From assembly GCA_934343805.1 (NCBI GenBank), contig CAKRIN010000040.1, positions 1 through 12,252 of the forward strand: a stretch of 12,252 nt of DNA, given 5' to 3'. The notes under the pieces were generated by a model. It saw nothing but the letters and a program-made list of their open reading frames with translations. It had not been told where the DNA came from and ran no database searches. This document shows positions 1-6,496 of this stretch, one piece after another. The number at the start of each line of letters is the position of its first letter. The stretch's first letter is position 1. Source of the stretch: an uncultured Lachnospira sp. GTDB taxonomy: Bacteria > Bacillota > Clostridia > Lachnospirales > Lachnospiraceae. A program made the position numbers and the translations under genes.

Positions 1-816
1 GACATAAGCATCACCCTTGGCAAACTGATTCTCGTAAGCAAATTGTGGAGTGATTTCAAGTTTACTTCCTTTTTTAGAAAGTGCTGTGGCAAAAAGTCCG
101 CTGATGCAATTAGTAAATTCTCCAACAGCATCATAAACCTCTATTCCTAACATAGAGACATTACTTTTTGCAAAACCATTGGCAATATCAATAATAGCCT
201 GTGATTCACCATCAGATGCAAATCCTATTATTACATCAAGATCTCCTTCTAGTCTCTGGCCAGCCAGACATCTGTATTCAAGCTGTGATATGTGTCTAAT
301 CTTGTCAATATAAAAATCAGATGTTACGAATCGTTCAATATTAGCTAATGCAAGGCGGCAGATATCTGTTACATAAGACTTTGAAGAAAACGCAAAAATT
401 GGTACAATCTGCTCTAAATCATCATTCTTCAGACTATCCATATCTGCATCTGTAAAACCAAGTTCTTTCTGGAAATTCCTGAGTAATTCATCAACTTTGG
501 CTGCTGTTATGCCAGCTGTTTCAGACATAACTGATAAAAATACTGCATAAGCACTTCCCTGCTTATTAAGAAGAATATTTAGCTGTTCCTTGGTCATATA
601 ACCTTCGTCAACAGCTATTTCACCAAACCTGGCATCTGTAGTTGTCTGCAGATGGTTAATTTCATCAGCCTGGCTTTCTGTGATTATACCATCAGCTACA
701 GCAAGGACTCCAAGTCTGGCTCTTGAGTCAGAAAGCTTTTCCATTATAGAGTTATAAGAAGCACTGTCCAGAACATCTTTTTCGATTAAGTATTTACCAA
801 ATAATTGACAAAACAT
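1..816 (-). CDS. CheX-like chemotaxis phosphatase with N-terminal triple repeat (C-terminus cut by window edge)
   Basis: Reading from ATG at 816, 272 codons stay open to the window edge, so the C-terminus is missing. A GGAGGA ribosome site sits about 5 nt before the ATG. The C-terminal half resembles the CheC/CheX/FliY phosphatases that dephosphorylate CheY-P. The signature D-x3-E-x2-N is present as D229, E233, N236, followed by P257 in LEITP; E233 and N236 would be the catalytic pair. The first 85 residues are three copies of a short helical unit, each beginning F/L-G at residues 6, 35 and 64, an exact 29-residue period with the pattern xG-x4-x-G-x-(I/L/M)-T-x2-Q. This is reminiscent of MshEN/GspE N-terminal repeats. 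The family assignment rests on the motif and general resemblance. The gene has its own promoter behind the metY terminator, so it is probably a separate unit. It could also be a response-regulator-associated CheX paralogue without flagellar duty. Confidence 0.7.
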   Translation of the reverse strand, partial: MFCQLFGKYLIEKDVLDSASYNSIMEKLSDSRARLGVLAVADGIITESQADEINHLQTTTDARFGEIAVDEGYMTKEQLNILLNKQGSAYAVFLSVMSETAGITAAKVDELLRNFQKELGFTDADMDSLKNDDLEQIVPIFAFSSKSYVTDICRLALANIERFVTSDFYIDKIRHISQLEYRCLAGQRLEGDLDVIIGFASDGESQAIIDIANGFAKSNVSMLGIEVYDAVGEFTNCISGLFATALSKKGSKLEITPQFAYENQFAKGDAYV

Positions 817-858
817 TATTTTCCTCCTACACATTCACGATTAACATATTATGCATAT

Positions 859-887
859 ATTTTATCAGCATTATCTGATTATGTAAA
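859..887 (-). promoter_or_regulatory. SigA-type promoter for the CheX-like gene
   Basis: On the minus strand a -35 TTTACA (882-887) lies 17 nt from a -10 TAAAAT (859-864). This is optimal spacing, about 45 bp before the ATG at 816. The spacer contains a small inverted repeat, ATCAG-N6-CTGAT, that could be an operator. The -35 overlaps the T-rich tail of the upstream terminator. Confidence 0.6.
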
Positions 888-920
888 GAAAATAACTGCC
901 CGTATAAAACGGACAGTTAT
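881..920 (-). terminator. Rho-independent terminator of the O-acetylhomoserine sulfhydrylase gene
   Basis: A 12-bp stem (892-903 with 909-920) closes a 5-nt loop. Read on the minus strand, its only non-Watson-Crick pair is a G-U wobble, and it is followed by TTTCTTTACAT. On the plus strand the same position would be a C-A mismatch, which supports minus-strand use. It lies 46 nt after the stop codon at 966. Confidence 0.75.
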
Positions 921-965
921 CCCCTGATGTAAATATATTATACCGAAAAGGATTCTTATGGCATA

Positions 966-2276
966 TTACTGTAATGCTTTGAATGCTTCATCAAGATCTT
1001 CAATGATATCATCAATATTTTCTGTACCAATTGAAAGTCTGATTGTATTAGGCTTGATTCCCTGATCAAGAAGCTCAGCTTCGTTGCATTCTGAATGAGT
1101 TGTGCTTGCCGGGTGTATTGCTAATGACTTAACATCCGCAACATTAGCAAGAAGTGAGAATAACTCAAGGTTATCAATGAACTTCTGTGCTTCAGCAGCG
1201 CCACCCTTGATTTCAAATGTGAAGATTGAACCACCGCCGTTAGGGAAATACTTCTTGTAAAGTTCTTGCTGTTCTGGATTTGTTGAAATTGAAGGATGAT
1301 TTACCTTTTCAACTAATGGCTGATCTTTTAAGTACTGAACAACCTTTAATGCATTCTCAACATGTCTCTCAACTCTGAGTGATAATGTTTCAAGTCCCTG
1401 AAGGAAGATGAATGAATGAATTGGAGAAATTGTAGCTCCTGTATCACGAAGAAGGATAGCTCTGATATATGTAACGAATGCAGCAGGTGCTGTATCCTTT
1501 GCAAAGCTTACACCGTGGTATGATACATTTGGCTCAACAAGCCATGGGAACTTATCAGCTGCTCCTACCCAGTCAAACTTACCACTATCAATGATTACAC
1601 CACCAAGAGTTGTTCCATGTCCGCCGATGAACTTGGTAGCGGAATGAACAACGATATCTGCACCATATTCGATCGGTCTTACAAGGTAAGGTGTTGCAAA
1701 TGTGTTATCAACAACAAGTGGGATGTTGTGTGCATGTGCAATCTTAGCGATTCTTTCAATATCAACAACTTCTGAATTAGGATTTCCAAGTGTCTCGATC
1801 TGGACAGCTTTAGTATTTGGCTTGATTGCTGCTTCGATAGCATCATAATCAAATGGATCTACGAATGTAGCTTCAATTCCGTAATCTGGAAGTGTATGTG
1901 CAAGAAGGTTGTATGTTCCACCATAGATGTTCTTAGCTGCTACTATGTGATCTCCTGCATGAGCAAGTGCCTGGAAAGCATAAGCTAAAGCTGCTGCACC
2001 GGAACCAACTGCAAGTGCTGCTACACCACCCTCAAGTGCTGCGATTCTCTTCTCAAATACATCCTCTGTTGGATTAGTAAGACGTCCGTAGATGTTACCT
2101 GCATCCTTAAGACCAAATCTGTCAGCAGCATGCTGGCTGTTATGGAATACATATGATGATGTAAGGTAAATAGGTACTGCTCTAGCATCAGTTACTGGAT
2201 CAGGCTGTTCCTGTCCTACATGAAGCTGTAATGTTTCAAACTTTAAATTTCTTTCTGAATAAGATTTCTTTGCCAT
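966..2276 (-). CDS. metY: O-acetylhomoserine aminocarboxypropyltransferase (O-acetylhomoserine sulfhydrylase)
   Basis: This is a PLP enzyme of the Cys/Met metabolism family that condenses O-acetylhomoserine with sulfide to give homocysteine, in the cytoplasm. At 436 residues it has the usual length for MetY. The PLP lysine is K215 in SATKFIGGHG. D190 (VVDNTFATP) should contact the pyridine nitrogen. Y63 and R65 (IYGRLTNPT) form the Y-x-R phosphate-binding pair donated by the neighbouring subunit, and SGAAAL around residue 92 is the cofactor phosphate loop. The start ATG at 2276 has AAGGATGG about 9 nt upstream. It has its own promoter (2338-2366) and terminator (881-920), so it appears monocistronic. 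MetY is hard to separate from cystathionine gamma-synthase relatives by motif alone, but the length and overall sequence fit the OAH sulfhydrylase branch well. Confidence 0.93.
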   Translation of the reverse strand: MAKKSYSERNLKFETLQLHVGQEQPDPVTDARAVPIYLTSSYVFHNSQHAADRFGLKDAGNIYGRLTNPTEDVFEKRIAALEGGVAALAVGSGAAALAYAFQALAHAGDHIVAAKNIYGGTYNLLAHTLPDYGIEATFVDPFDYDAIEAAIKPNTKAVQIETLGNPNSEVVDIERIAKIAHAHNIPLVVDNTFATPYLVRPIEYGADIVVHSATKFIGGHGTTLGGVIIDSGKFDWVGAADKFPWLVEPNVSYHGVSFAKDTAPAAFVTYIRAILLRDTGATISPIHSFIFLQGLETLSLRVERHVENALKVVQYLKDQPLVEKVNHPSISTNPEQQELYKKYFPNGGGSIFTFEIKGGAAEAQKFIDNLELFSLLANVADVKSLAIHPASTTHSECNEAELLDQGIKPNTIRLSIGTENIDDIIEDLDEAFKALQ

Positions 2277-2337
2277 AATTAATTACCATCCTTTTTAATT
2301 TATTTTAAAAATGTATTGCTTTCTTGATGTTGATGAT

Positions 2338-2366
2338 AATATAAACCCTTATCCCTACTATGTCAA
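2338..2366 (-). promoter_or_regulatory. SigA-type promoter of metY with possible overlapping operator
   Basis: On the minus strand a perfect -35 TTGACA (2361-2366) is separated by 17 nt from TATATT (2338-2343), about 60 bp before the metY ATG. Upstream on that strand is an A/T tract resembling an UP element. The -35 lies inside an imperfect inverted repeat, CCTATT...AGTAGG (about 2354-2370), which could be a repressor site. The expected leader of about 55 nt is too short for a SAM or T-box riboswitch. Confidence 0.75.
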
Positions 2367-2478
2367 TAGGTTTGTATGAATTTTTGAAAAAATTTTTATT
2401 ATTAAGCTGTTATTATTGGAAAATTGGGTATTTATTGGGGATTCTTACTGAGTGTTTATTTCTGTTGCAAGAAAAACC

Positions 2479-2752
2479 GACTAAAACCTGAATGAATAAC
2501 AAAATAGTATGTATTTTCATATGAACTAATCATGAATTAAGCCATAATTGTAAACGGATACATACTAAACGAGAGATTTGTATACGTCTAGTAGGTAGTT
2601 TTGAAAGGAAATACCATGCGGATTGAGCATGAATGTTGAAAATGACATACTAAAATAAATTGAATCCTCAATTTAGTAGGCATTATTAAACATAACTAAG
2701 ACATTAGTTATCATAATGACATACTAAATTAGGAATCAGTAGTATTTTAGTA
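2479..2752. repeat. Cluster of four 31-bp inverted-repeat units (7-17-7)
   Basis: Four units of exactly 31 bp each have a 7-bp left arm, a 17-bp spacer and a 7-bp right arm. Unit D (2479-2509) has GACTAAA/AATAGTA, unit A (2563-2593) TACTAAA/TCTAGTA, unit B (2648-2678) TACTAAA/TTTAGTA and unit C (2722-2752) TACTAAA/TTTAGTA. Starts are 84, 85 and 74 bp apart. Units B and C also share longer ends when C is read in reverse: TACTAAAATA on one side and AATTTAGTA on the other. The 14-bp AATGACATACTAAA occurs exactly at 2641-2654 and 2715-2728. No protein of plausible length is encoded here. The cluster may be an array of regulator sites, a degenerate tandem repeat of about 85 bp, or a remnant of a small mobile repeat; the sequence does not decide between these. 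Confidence 0.7.
2670..2730. repeat. 61-bp imperfect palindrome / long hairpin
   Basis: Three nested stems are visible: AATTTAGTA (2670-2678) with TACTAAATT (2722-2730), CATTAT (2681-2686) with ATAATG (2713-2718), and ATAACTAA (2692-2699) with TTAGTTAT (2704-2711) around a GACA loop. That is 23 base pairs in total with small internal loops. It joins repeat units B and C. In the 3' region of the nifS transcript (minus strand) it could form an RNA hairpin; the inner 8-bp stem is followed by GTTTAATAAT, which is a weak terminator at best. Confidence 0.65.
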
Positions 2753-2800
2753 CGAAATACGTGCAGATAATATATTTTACATAGCCAAATATTGTTCCAA

Positions 2801-3955
2801 TTAACCACGAAGTCTTACAACTGCAGCTTTCAGGGCATCTATAACGTAATCAGCATCTGCTTTGGTTAAATCCTTATCTATGCTTAATCTTAATGCACCT
2901 TTAGCTTCATCGCTATTTTTACCTATGGCAAGAAGTACATGCGAAGGGTCTATTGACCCTGCGGCACATGCCGAACCGCTGGAAGCACATATTCCCTGCA
3001 TATCAAGCATTATAAGTAAAGAATCTCCAGAAACATCTTTAAAGCAGAAATGCATATTAGACGGAAGACGCTTCAGGCTGCCAATCTCCGGTCCATCAAA
3101 AGTAACGTCAGGAATCTCACCAAGAATCCTGTCAACAATATAATTACGCATATTAATAATTGTATGTGTATCTTTATCAAGTGTACCTAAGGCAAGCTTT
3201 ACAGCCTGTCCCATGCCGACAATGCCTGGTACATTGCTAGTGCCTGCTCGTCTTGCACGCTCCTGTGCCCCGCCATGGATGAAAGGATCTAACTTAGCGG
3301 TATTCTTCATGTACATGAAACCGACGCCTTTAGGACCGTGGAATTTGTGTGCGCTTGCACTTAACAGGTCAATATTCATCTCTGTGACATTAATTGGAAC
3401 ATGACACATAGCCTGAACTGCATCAGTGTGAAAAAGAATGCCATGTCTGTGAGCAATCTCACCTATTTCTCGGATTGGTTCAATTGTTCCGATTTCATTG
3501 TTGGCAAACATAACACTTATAAGAATTGTTTTGTCGGTGATGGCATTCTCGACATCTTCTAATGAAACAAAGCCTTCACTGTTGACATCAAGGTAAGTTA
3601 CATCATATCCATTCTTTTCAAGATATGCACATGTATTAAGAATTGCATGATGCTCTATCTTAGTTGTTATTATGTGGTTGCCTTTATCTCTAAGTCCAAA
3701 TGCAGCTGACTTTAAAGCCCAGTTATCGGACTCACTTCCACCGCCTGTAAAATATATTTCATTACTTTTAGCAGCACCAATACTGTCTGCTATAATTTCC
3801 CTTGCGTCTTCAATAGCCATCTTGCTTTTCTGGGCAAAATTATATACAGAAGAAGGATTGCCGTAATATTCTGTAAAAAAAGGAAACATTGCAGATACAA
3901 CTTCTGGCGCAGTTGATGTAGTTGCTGCATTATCCATATATATAAGTCTTTCCAT
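2801..3955 (-). CDS. nifS: Cysteine desulfurase, NifS/IscS type
   Basis: This PLP enzyme removes sulfur from cysteine to give alanine and an enzyme persulfide used for Fe-S clusters, thio-tRNA and thiamine. At 384 residues it has normal family length. YMDNAATT (residues 6-13) opens the fold. The PLP lysine is K204 in SAHKFHGPKG, with H103 (EHHA), D178 and Q181 in the cofactor pocket. The catalytic cysteine is C330 in SSGSACAAG, on the extended loop typical of the group I desulfurases. RAGTSNVPG (from R236) is the substrate-binding segment. AAGGA lies 8 nt before the ATG at 3955. It follows mnmA by 30 bp, so both are probably one transcript, with NifS likely the sulfur donor to MnmA. No nifU or Rrf2 regulator gene is adjacent, unlike in many clostridial clusters. 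Confidence 0.93.
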   Translation of the reverse strand: MERLIYMDNAATTSTAPEVVSAMFPFFTEYYGNPSSVYNFAQKSKMAIEDAREIIADSIGAAKSNEIYFTGGGSESDNWALKSAAFGLRDKGNHIITTKIEHHAILNTCAYLEKNGYDVTYLDVNSEGFVSLEDVENAITDKTILISVMFANNEIGTIEPIREIGEIAHRHGILFHTDAVQAMCHVPINVTEMNIDLLSASAHKFHGPKGVGFMYMKNTAKLDPFIHGGAQERARRAGTSNVPGIVGMGQAVKLALGTLDKDTHTIINMRNYIVDRILGEIPDVTFDGPEIGSLKRLPSNMHFCFKDVSGDSLLIMLDMQGICASSGSACAAGSIDPSHVLLAIGKNSDEAKGALRLSIDKDLTKADADYVIDALKAAVVRLRG

Positions 3956-3985
3956 AAAATTGTCCTTATTAATTAAATAAAATGA

Positions 3986-5053
3986 TTAAATAATAGTTCC
4001 GCCGCCAAGTACATTGTCCCCGTCATATAATACAAGCGCCTGACCTGGGGTTACGGCACGAACAGGCTCGTCAAATGTACATTCAAGAGTATTCTCATCA
4101 AACATTCTTATTGTACACATTGCACCCTCATGGCTGTAACGGATTTTACCTTTGGCACGCATTTCACCTTCAAGGAAAGGTATCGCCATGAAATTAAGGT
4201 TGTTGGCATAAAGCTTAGGTGAGAACACATCTGAATTATCACCGATTACAACCTCGTTGGTTTCAGGGCGTATAGCAACAACAAATGCCGGCTTTCCAAG
4301 GGCAAGTCCAAGACCTTTTCTTTGACCTACTGTGTAGTGTATTATACCCTGATGTCTTCCAATTACATTGCCATTGACATCAATGAAATTACCGGGAACA
4401 GAAGAATAGCCTGTTTCACGTGTTATAAATCCTGCATAGTCATTATCAGGAATAAAGCATATTTCCATACTGTCAGGCTTCTTGGCAACAGTAATACCGA
4501 TCTTAGAAGCAATTTCACGGACCTGTTCCTTAGTATAATCACCAATAGGAAGGATTGTGTGTGATAACTGATCCTGTGTAAGATTATAAAGCGCGTAGGT
4601 CTGGTCTTTCCTGGCAGTTACCGAATTGCATATAGTGTATCTGCCATTAGGAAGCTGGTGGATTCTTGCATAGTGTCCTGTTGCAATGTAATCTGCTCCT
4701 ATTTCAAGACTTCTCTTAAGAAGAGATTCCCACTTTACATAACGGTTGCAGGCAATACATGGATTAGGTGTACGGCCTTTTTTATATTCGTCAACAAAAT
4801 AATCGATTACATTACATTTGAACTCATTCTTAAAATTCATTACATAATATGGGATGTCAAGCTGACCTGCAACACGCCTTGCATCATCAACAGCACTGAT
4901 ACCGCAGCAGCCGTTCTCAGCGGTTTCTGTTGCATCGTCCTGCCATATCTGCATAGTCACACCTATTACATCATAGCCCTGTTCCTTTAATAGATAAGCG
5001 GCAACAGAGGAATCAACTCCCCCTGACATGCCGACAACAACTTTTTTCTTCAT
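3986..5053 (-). CDS. mnmA: tRNA-uridine 2-sulfurtransferase
   Basis: MnmA makes the 2-thio group on wobble U34 of tRNAs for Lys, Glu and Gln, using ATP to adenylate the base and a persulfide as sulfur donor. The 355 residues match the usual length. The ATP pyrophosphatase loop SGGVDSS is at residues 10-16. The two catalytic cysteines are C102 (CNRYVKW) and C199 (MEICFIP), matching the E. coli positions. An additional cysteine, C99, replaces the Asp of the usual NPD, creating a C-x2-C plus a distant cysteine. The C-terminal beta-barrel ends with the typical PGQALVLYDGDNVLGGG. The start ATG is 9 nt after the stop of the ThiE-HAD gene, and its GAGG site overlaps that stop, suggesting translational coupling. 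nifS follows 30 bp downstream and is the obvious sulfur supplier. Confidence 0.95.
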   Translation of the reverse strand: MKKKVVVGMSGGVDSSVAAYLLKEQGYDVIGVTMQIWQDDATETAENGCCGISAVDDARRVAGQLDIPYYVMNFKNEFKCNVIDYFVDEYKKGRTPNPCIACNRYVKWESLLKRSLEIGADYIATGHYARIHQLPNGRYTICNSVTARKDQTYALYNLTQDQLSHTILPIGDYTKEQVREIASKIGITVAKKPDSMEICFIPDNDYAGFITRETGYSSVPGNFIDVNGNVIGRHQGIIHYTVGQRKGLGLALGKPAFVVAIRPETNEVVIGDNSDVFSPKLYANNLNFMAIPFLEGEMRAKGKIRYSHEGAMCTIRMFDENTLECTFDEPVRAVTPGQALVLYDGDNVLGGGTII

Positions 5054-5062
5054 TACTAATCC

Positions 5063-6325
5063 TCAATCATTTCTTATATCTCTTATTTCATCTGCAAGTG
5101 CGCAGATTTCGTTCCAATGCTTCTTAGAATCCTCATCATATACAGCACATATCTTAAATCCACCCTGTCTGGCTGATTCAATGCCATGAAGAACATCTTC
5201 ATATACCCATGTATCTTCCGGTTTAAAATGCATTTTTTCAGCGATAAGCTTGTAGCTTTCCGGATCCTTTTTGTTATATGGAATGTCATATACTGTAAAA
5301 ATGTTATTAAAACAGTCAGCTATTCCAAGGCGGTTCAGCGCGGCGTCAACACAGTCTCTGTCAGAACTTGTAAATATGCACATGCAAGAGCCAGCTTCAT
5401 GTTCACGTCTTATTAATTCAAGCATGCCGTCTTTAGCAGGAATATCAGTGCTGTAATGTTTTGTCATAATATCCACAGCAGTCTGCCTCATAGTTGCTGC
5501 ATCAGTGTTTATGCCTAATTCATCACAGAAATAAGCAGAACATTCATCAAGGTCCATTACATAAGTACGCTCGTCAAAGTCGTCAGGCAGCTTGTCTACA
5601 TACTGCATGGCGTATTCCTTGGAAACATTTCTCCAGTAAGGCATAGAATCAAGAATAGTTCCGTCCATGTCAAATATGAAATCCCTGTGATAATTTAATA
5701 CACGGCCAGTCTTTAAGTAAAGCTCTTTCGTAGCAAGTCCTGGATTATCAGCAGCAAATATAGCTGAAACAACAGCAATTCCGTCAATCCCTGTGCCTGC
5801 AAGCTCACTGCAGTTGTCGTAATCAATACCGCCTATCGCAACTACAGGAATGCTAACTGAACCTGCAACCTCAATCAGTCGTTCACGGGGCATGTATACA
5901 GCGTCCTTCTTGGTGCTTGAGCCAAATACAGCACCGGTTCCGATATAATCAGCACCAAGTCGCTCAGCTTCTTTAGCCTGTTCTACTGTTTTGGCGGTCA
6001 TGCCGATAATTTTATTATCTCCAAGAATACTTCTTGCAGTCATATAGTCAGTGTCGCTCTGTCCGATATGTACTCCATCAGCGTCAGCTTCAAGTGCCGC
6101 CTGCACATCATCATCAATAACGAATGGAACTCCATATTTTCGTGCAATTGGCTTAATTGCTTTTGCTTTTGCAACAATTTCTTCATGTGACGCATTTTTT
6201 TCTCTTAATTGTAAAAATGTAGCTCCATTTTTTAATACATTTTCAACAACATCAGTGAGACTGGCTCCGTTAAGCCAGCTTGTATCTGTGATTGCGTATA
6301 GACGCAGCTGTTCTTTTCTAATCAT
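5063..6325 (-). CDS. thiE: Thiamine-phosphate synthase fused to a HAD-family phosphatase
   Basis: The 420-residue protein has two enzymatic domains. Residues 1 to about 208 are ThiE, which joins HMP-pyrophosphate and thiazole phosphate to make thiamine phosphate. Visible motifs are FLQLREKN (38-44), GVHIGQSD (84-91), GMTAKT (108-113), IGTGAVFGSSTK (128-139) and VVAIGGI (161-167). Residues about 214-420 are a HAD hydrolase with all four motifs: DMDGT (D219, D221), FTSS (318-321), KKDP (352-355) and YEDVLHGIESA (E376, D377). A cap region lies between motifs I and II. The ATG at 6325 is preceded by GGAG at 6334-6337 and agrees with the ThiE N-terminus; the frame is open a further 102 codons upstream but that part has no ThiE homology. 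The HAD partner may dephosphorylate thiamine phosphate or an HMP/thiazole phosphate, which is inference. It is the first gene of the apparent thiE-mnmA-nifS operon. Confidence 0.9.
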   Translation of the reverse strand: MIRKEQLRLYAITDTSWLNGASLTDVVENVLKNGATFLQLREKNASHEEIVAKAKAIKPIARKYGVPFVIDDDVQAALEADADGVHIGQSDTDYMTARSILGDNKIIGMTAKTVEQAKEAERLGADYIGTGAVFGSSTKKDAVYMPRERLIEVAGSVSIPVVAIGGIDYDNCSELAGTGIDGIAVVSAIFAADNPGLATKELYLKTGRVLNYHRDFIFDMDGTILDSMPYWRNVSKEYAMQYVDKLPDDFDERTYVMDLDECSAYFCDELGINTDAATMRQTAVDIMTKHYSTDIPAKDGMLELIRREHEAGSCMCIFTSSDRDCVDAALNRLGIADCFNNIFTVYDIPYNKKDPESYKLIAEKMHFKPEDTWVYEDVLHGIESARQGGFKICAVYDEDSKKHWNEICALADEIRDIRND

Positions 6326-6354
6326 AATTAATTCTCCTGAATCAAATTCAATAT

Positions 6355-6365
6355 GTATAATAACA
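6355..6365 (-). promoter_or_regulatory. Possible extended -10 promoter for the thiE-mnmA-nifS operon
   Basis: On the minus strand TG-T-TATTAT (the hexamer is at 6357-6362) lies about 32 bp before the thiE ATG. It has the extended -10 form but no recognisable -35 at the usual distance. There is no TPP riboswitch (THI-box) sequence between it and the gene. It is the best candidate in the short divergent region but not certain. Confidence 0.35.
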
Positions 6366-6394
6366 CATCTGCCTGTACCTTTGGCATACATTTT

Positions 6395-6423
6395 TTGACA
6401 CATTTTAAAAAATTCTATAAAAT
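6395..6423 (+). promoter_or_regulatory. SigA-type promoter upstream of the ECF sigma gene
   Basis: A perfect -35 TTGACA (6395-6400) and a -10 TAAAAT (6418-6423) are separated by 17 nt. It would give basal transcription of the sigma/anti-sigma pair, with start near 6430. Confidence 0.6.
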
Positions 6424-6437
6424 ATCTTGAAAAATGT

Positions 6438-6466
6438 TGTAACGAAAATCCATTTCGTGCGTCTAA
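6438..6466 (+). promoter_or_regulatory. ECF-sigma type promoter (TGTAAC-N16-CGTCTAA), probable autoregulation
   Basis: TGTAAC (6438-6443) and CGTCTAA (6460-6466) are separated by 16 nt. The AAC -35 core and CGTC -10 core are the established form for ECF sigma factors such as SigX/SigV/SigW. The site sits directly before the gene for an ECF sigma factor and just upstream of its ribosome site, as expected for autoregulation. The spacer holds a small inverted repeat, CGAAA-N5-TTTCG (6443-6457). Confidence 0.7.
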
Positions 6467-6480
6467 CCTATGTAAGACGG

Positions 6481-6490
6481 AAGGAGGTGA
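6481..6490 (+). promoter_or_regulatory. Strong ribosome binding site that decides the CTG start of the sigma gene
   Basis: AAGGAGGTGA is a full complement to the 16S rRNA 3' end. The in-frame stop TGA at 6488-6490 overlaps it, so translation in this frame must start after 6490. The only start-like codon at good spacing is CTG at 6497. An ATG at 6504 is in another frame and reaches a stop after 18 codons. Confidence 0.65.
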
Positions 6491-6496
6491 CCAGTT

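Larger units (their letters stand above)
2277..2800. other. 524-bp intergenic region without a convincing gene
   Basis: This gap lies downstream of nifS and upstream of metY, both on the minus strand. It contains the metY promoter near 2338-2366, the repeat cluster at 2479-2752, the palindrome at 2670-2730, and a further 10-bp inverted repeat (2505-2514 with 2558-2567). I saw no T-box, SAM, TPP or other riboswitch core on either strand, and no tRNA-like fold. Only very short open frames exist. Confidence 0.75.

Noticed and set aside
2615..2638. Seven-codon frame MRIEHEC with an AGGA-like site as a leader peptide
   Set aside because: It is on the strand opposite to both neighbouring genes, with no promoter and no attenuator structure linked to a gene.
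2479..2752. CRISPR array
   Set aside because: The repeats are only conserved at their 7-10 bp ends, differ inside, and are separated by unequal, non-spacer-like intervals; no cas genes are in the window.
2277..2800. SAM, T-box or other riboswitch upstream of metY
   Set aside because: The promoter leaves a leader of only about 55 nt, and no conserved riboswitch core was found on the minus strand in the gap.
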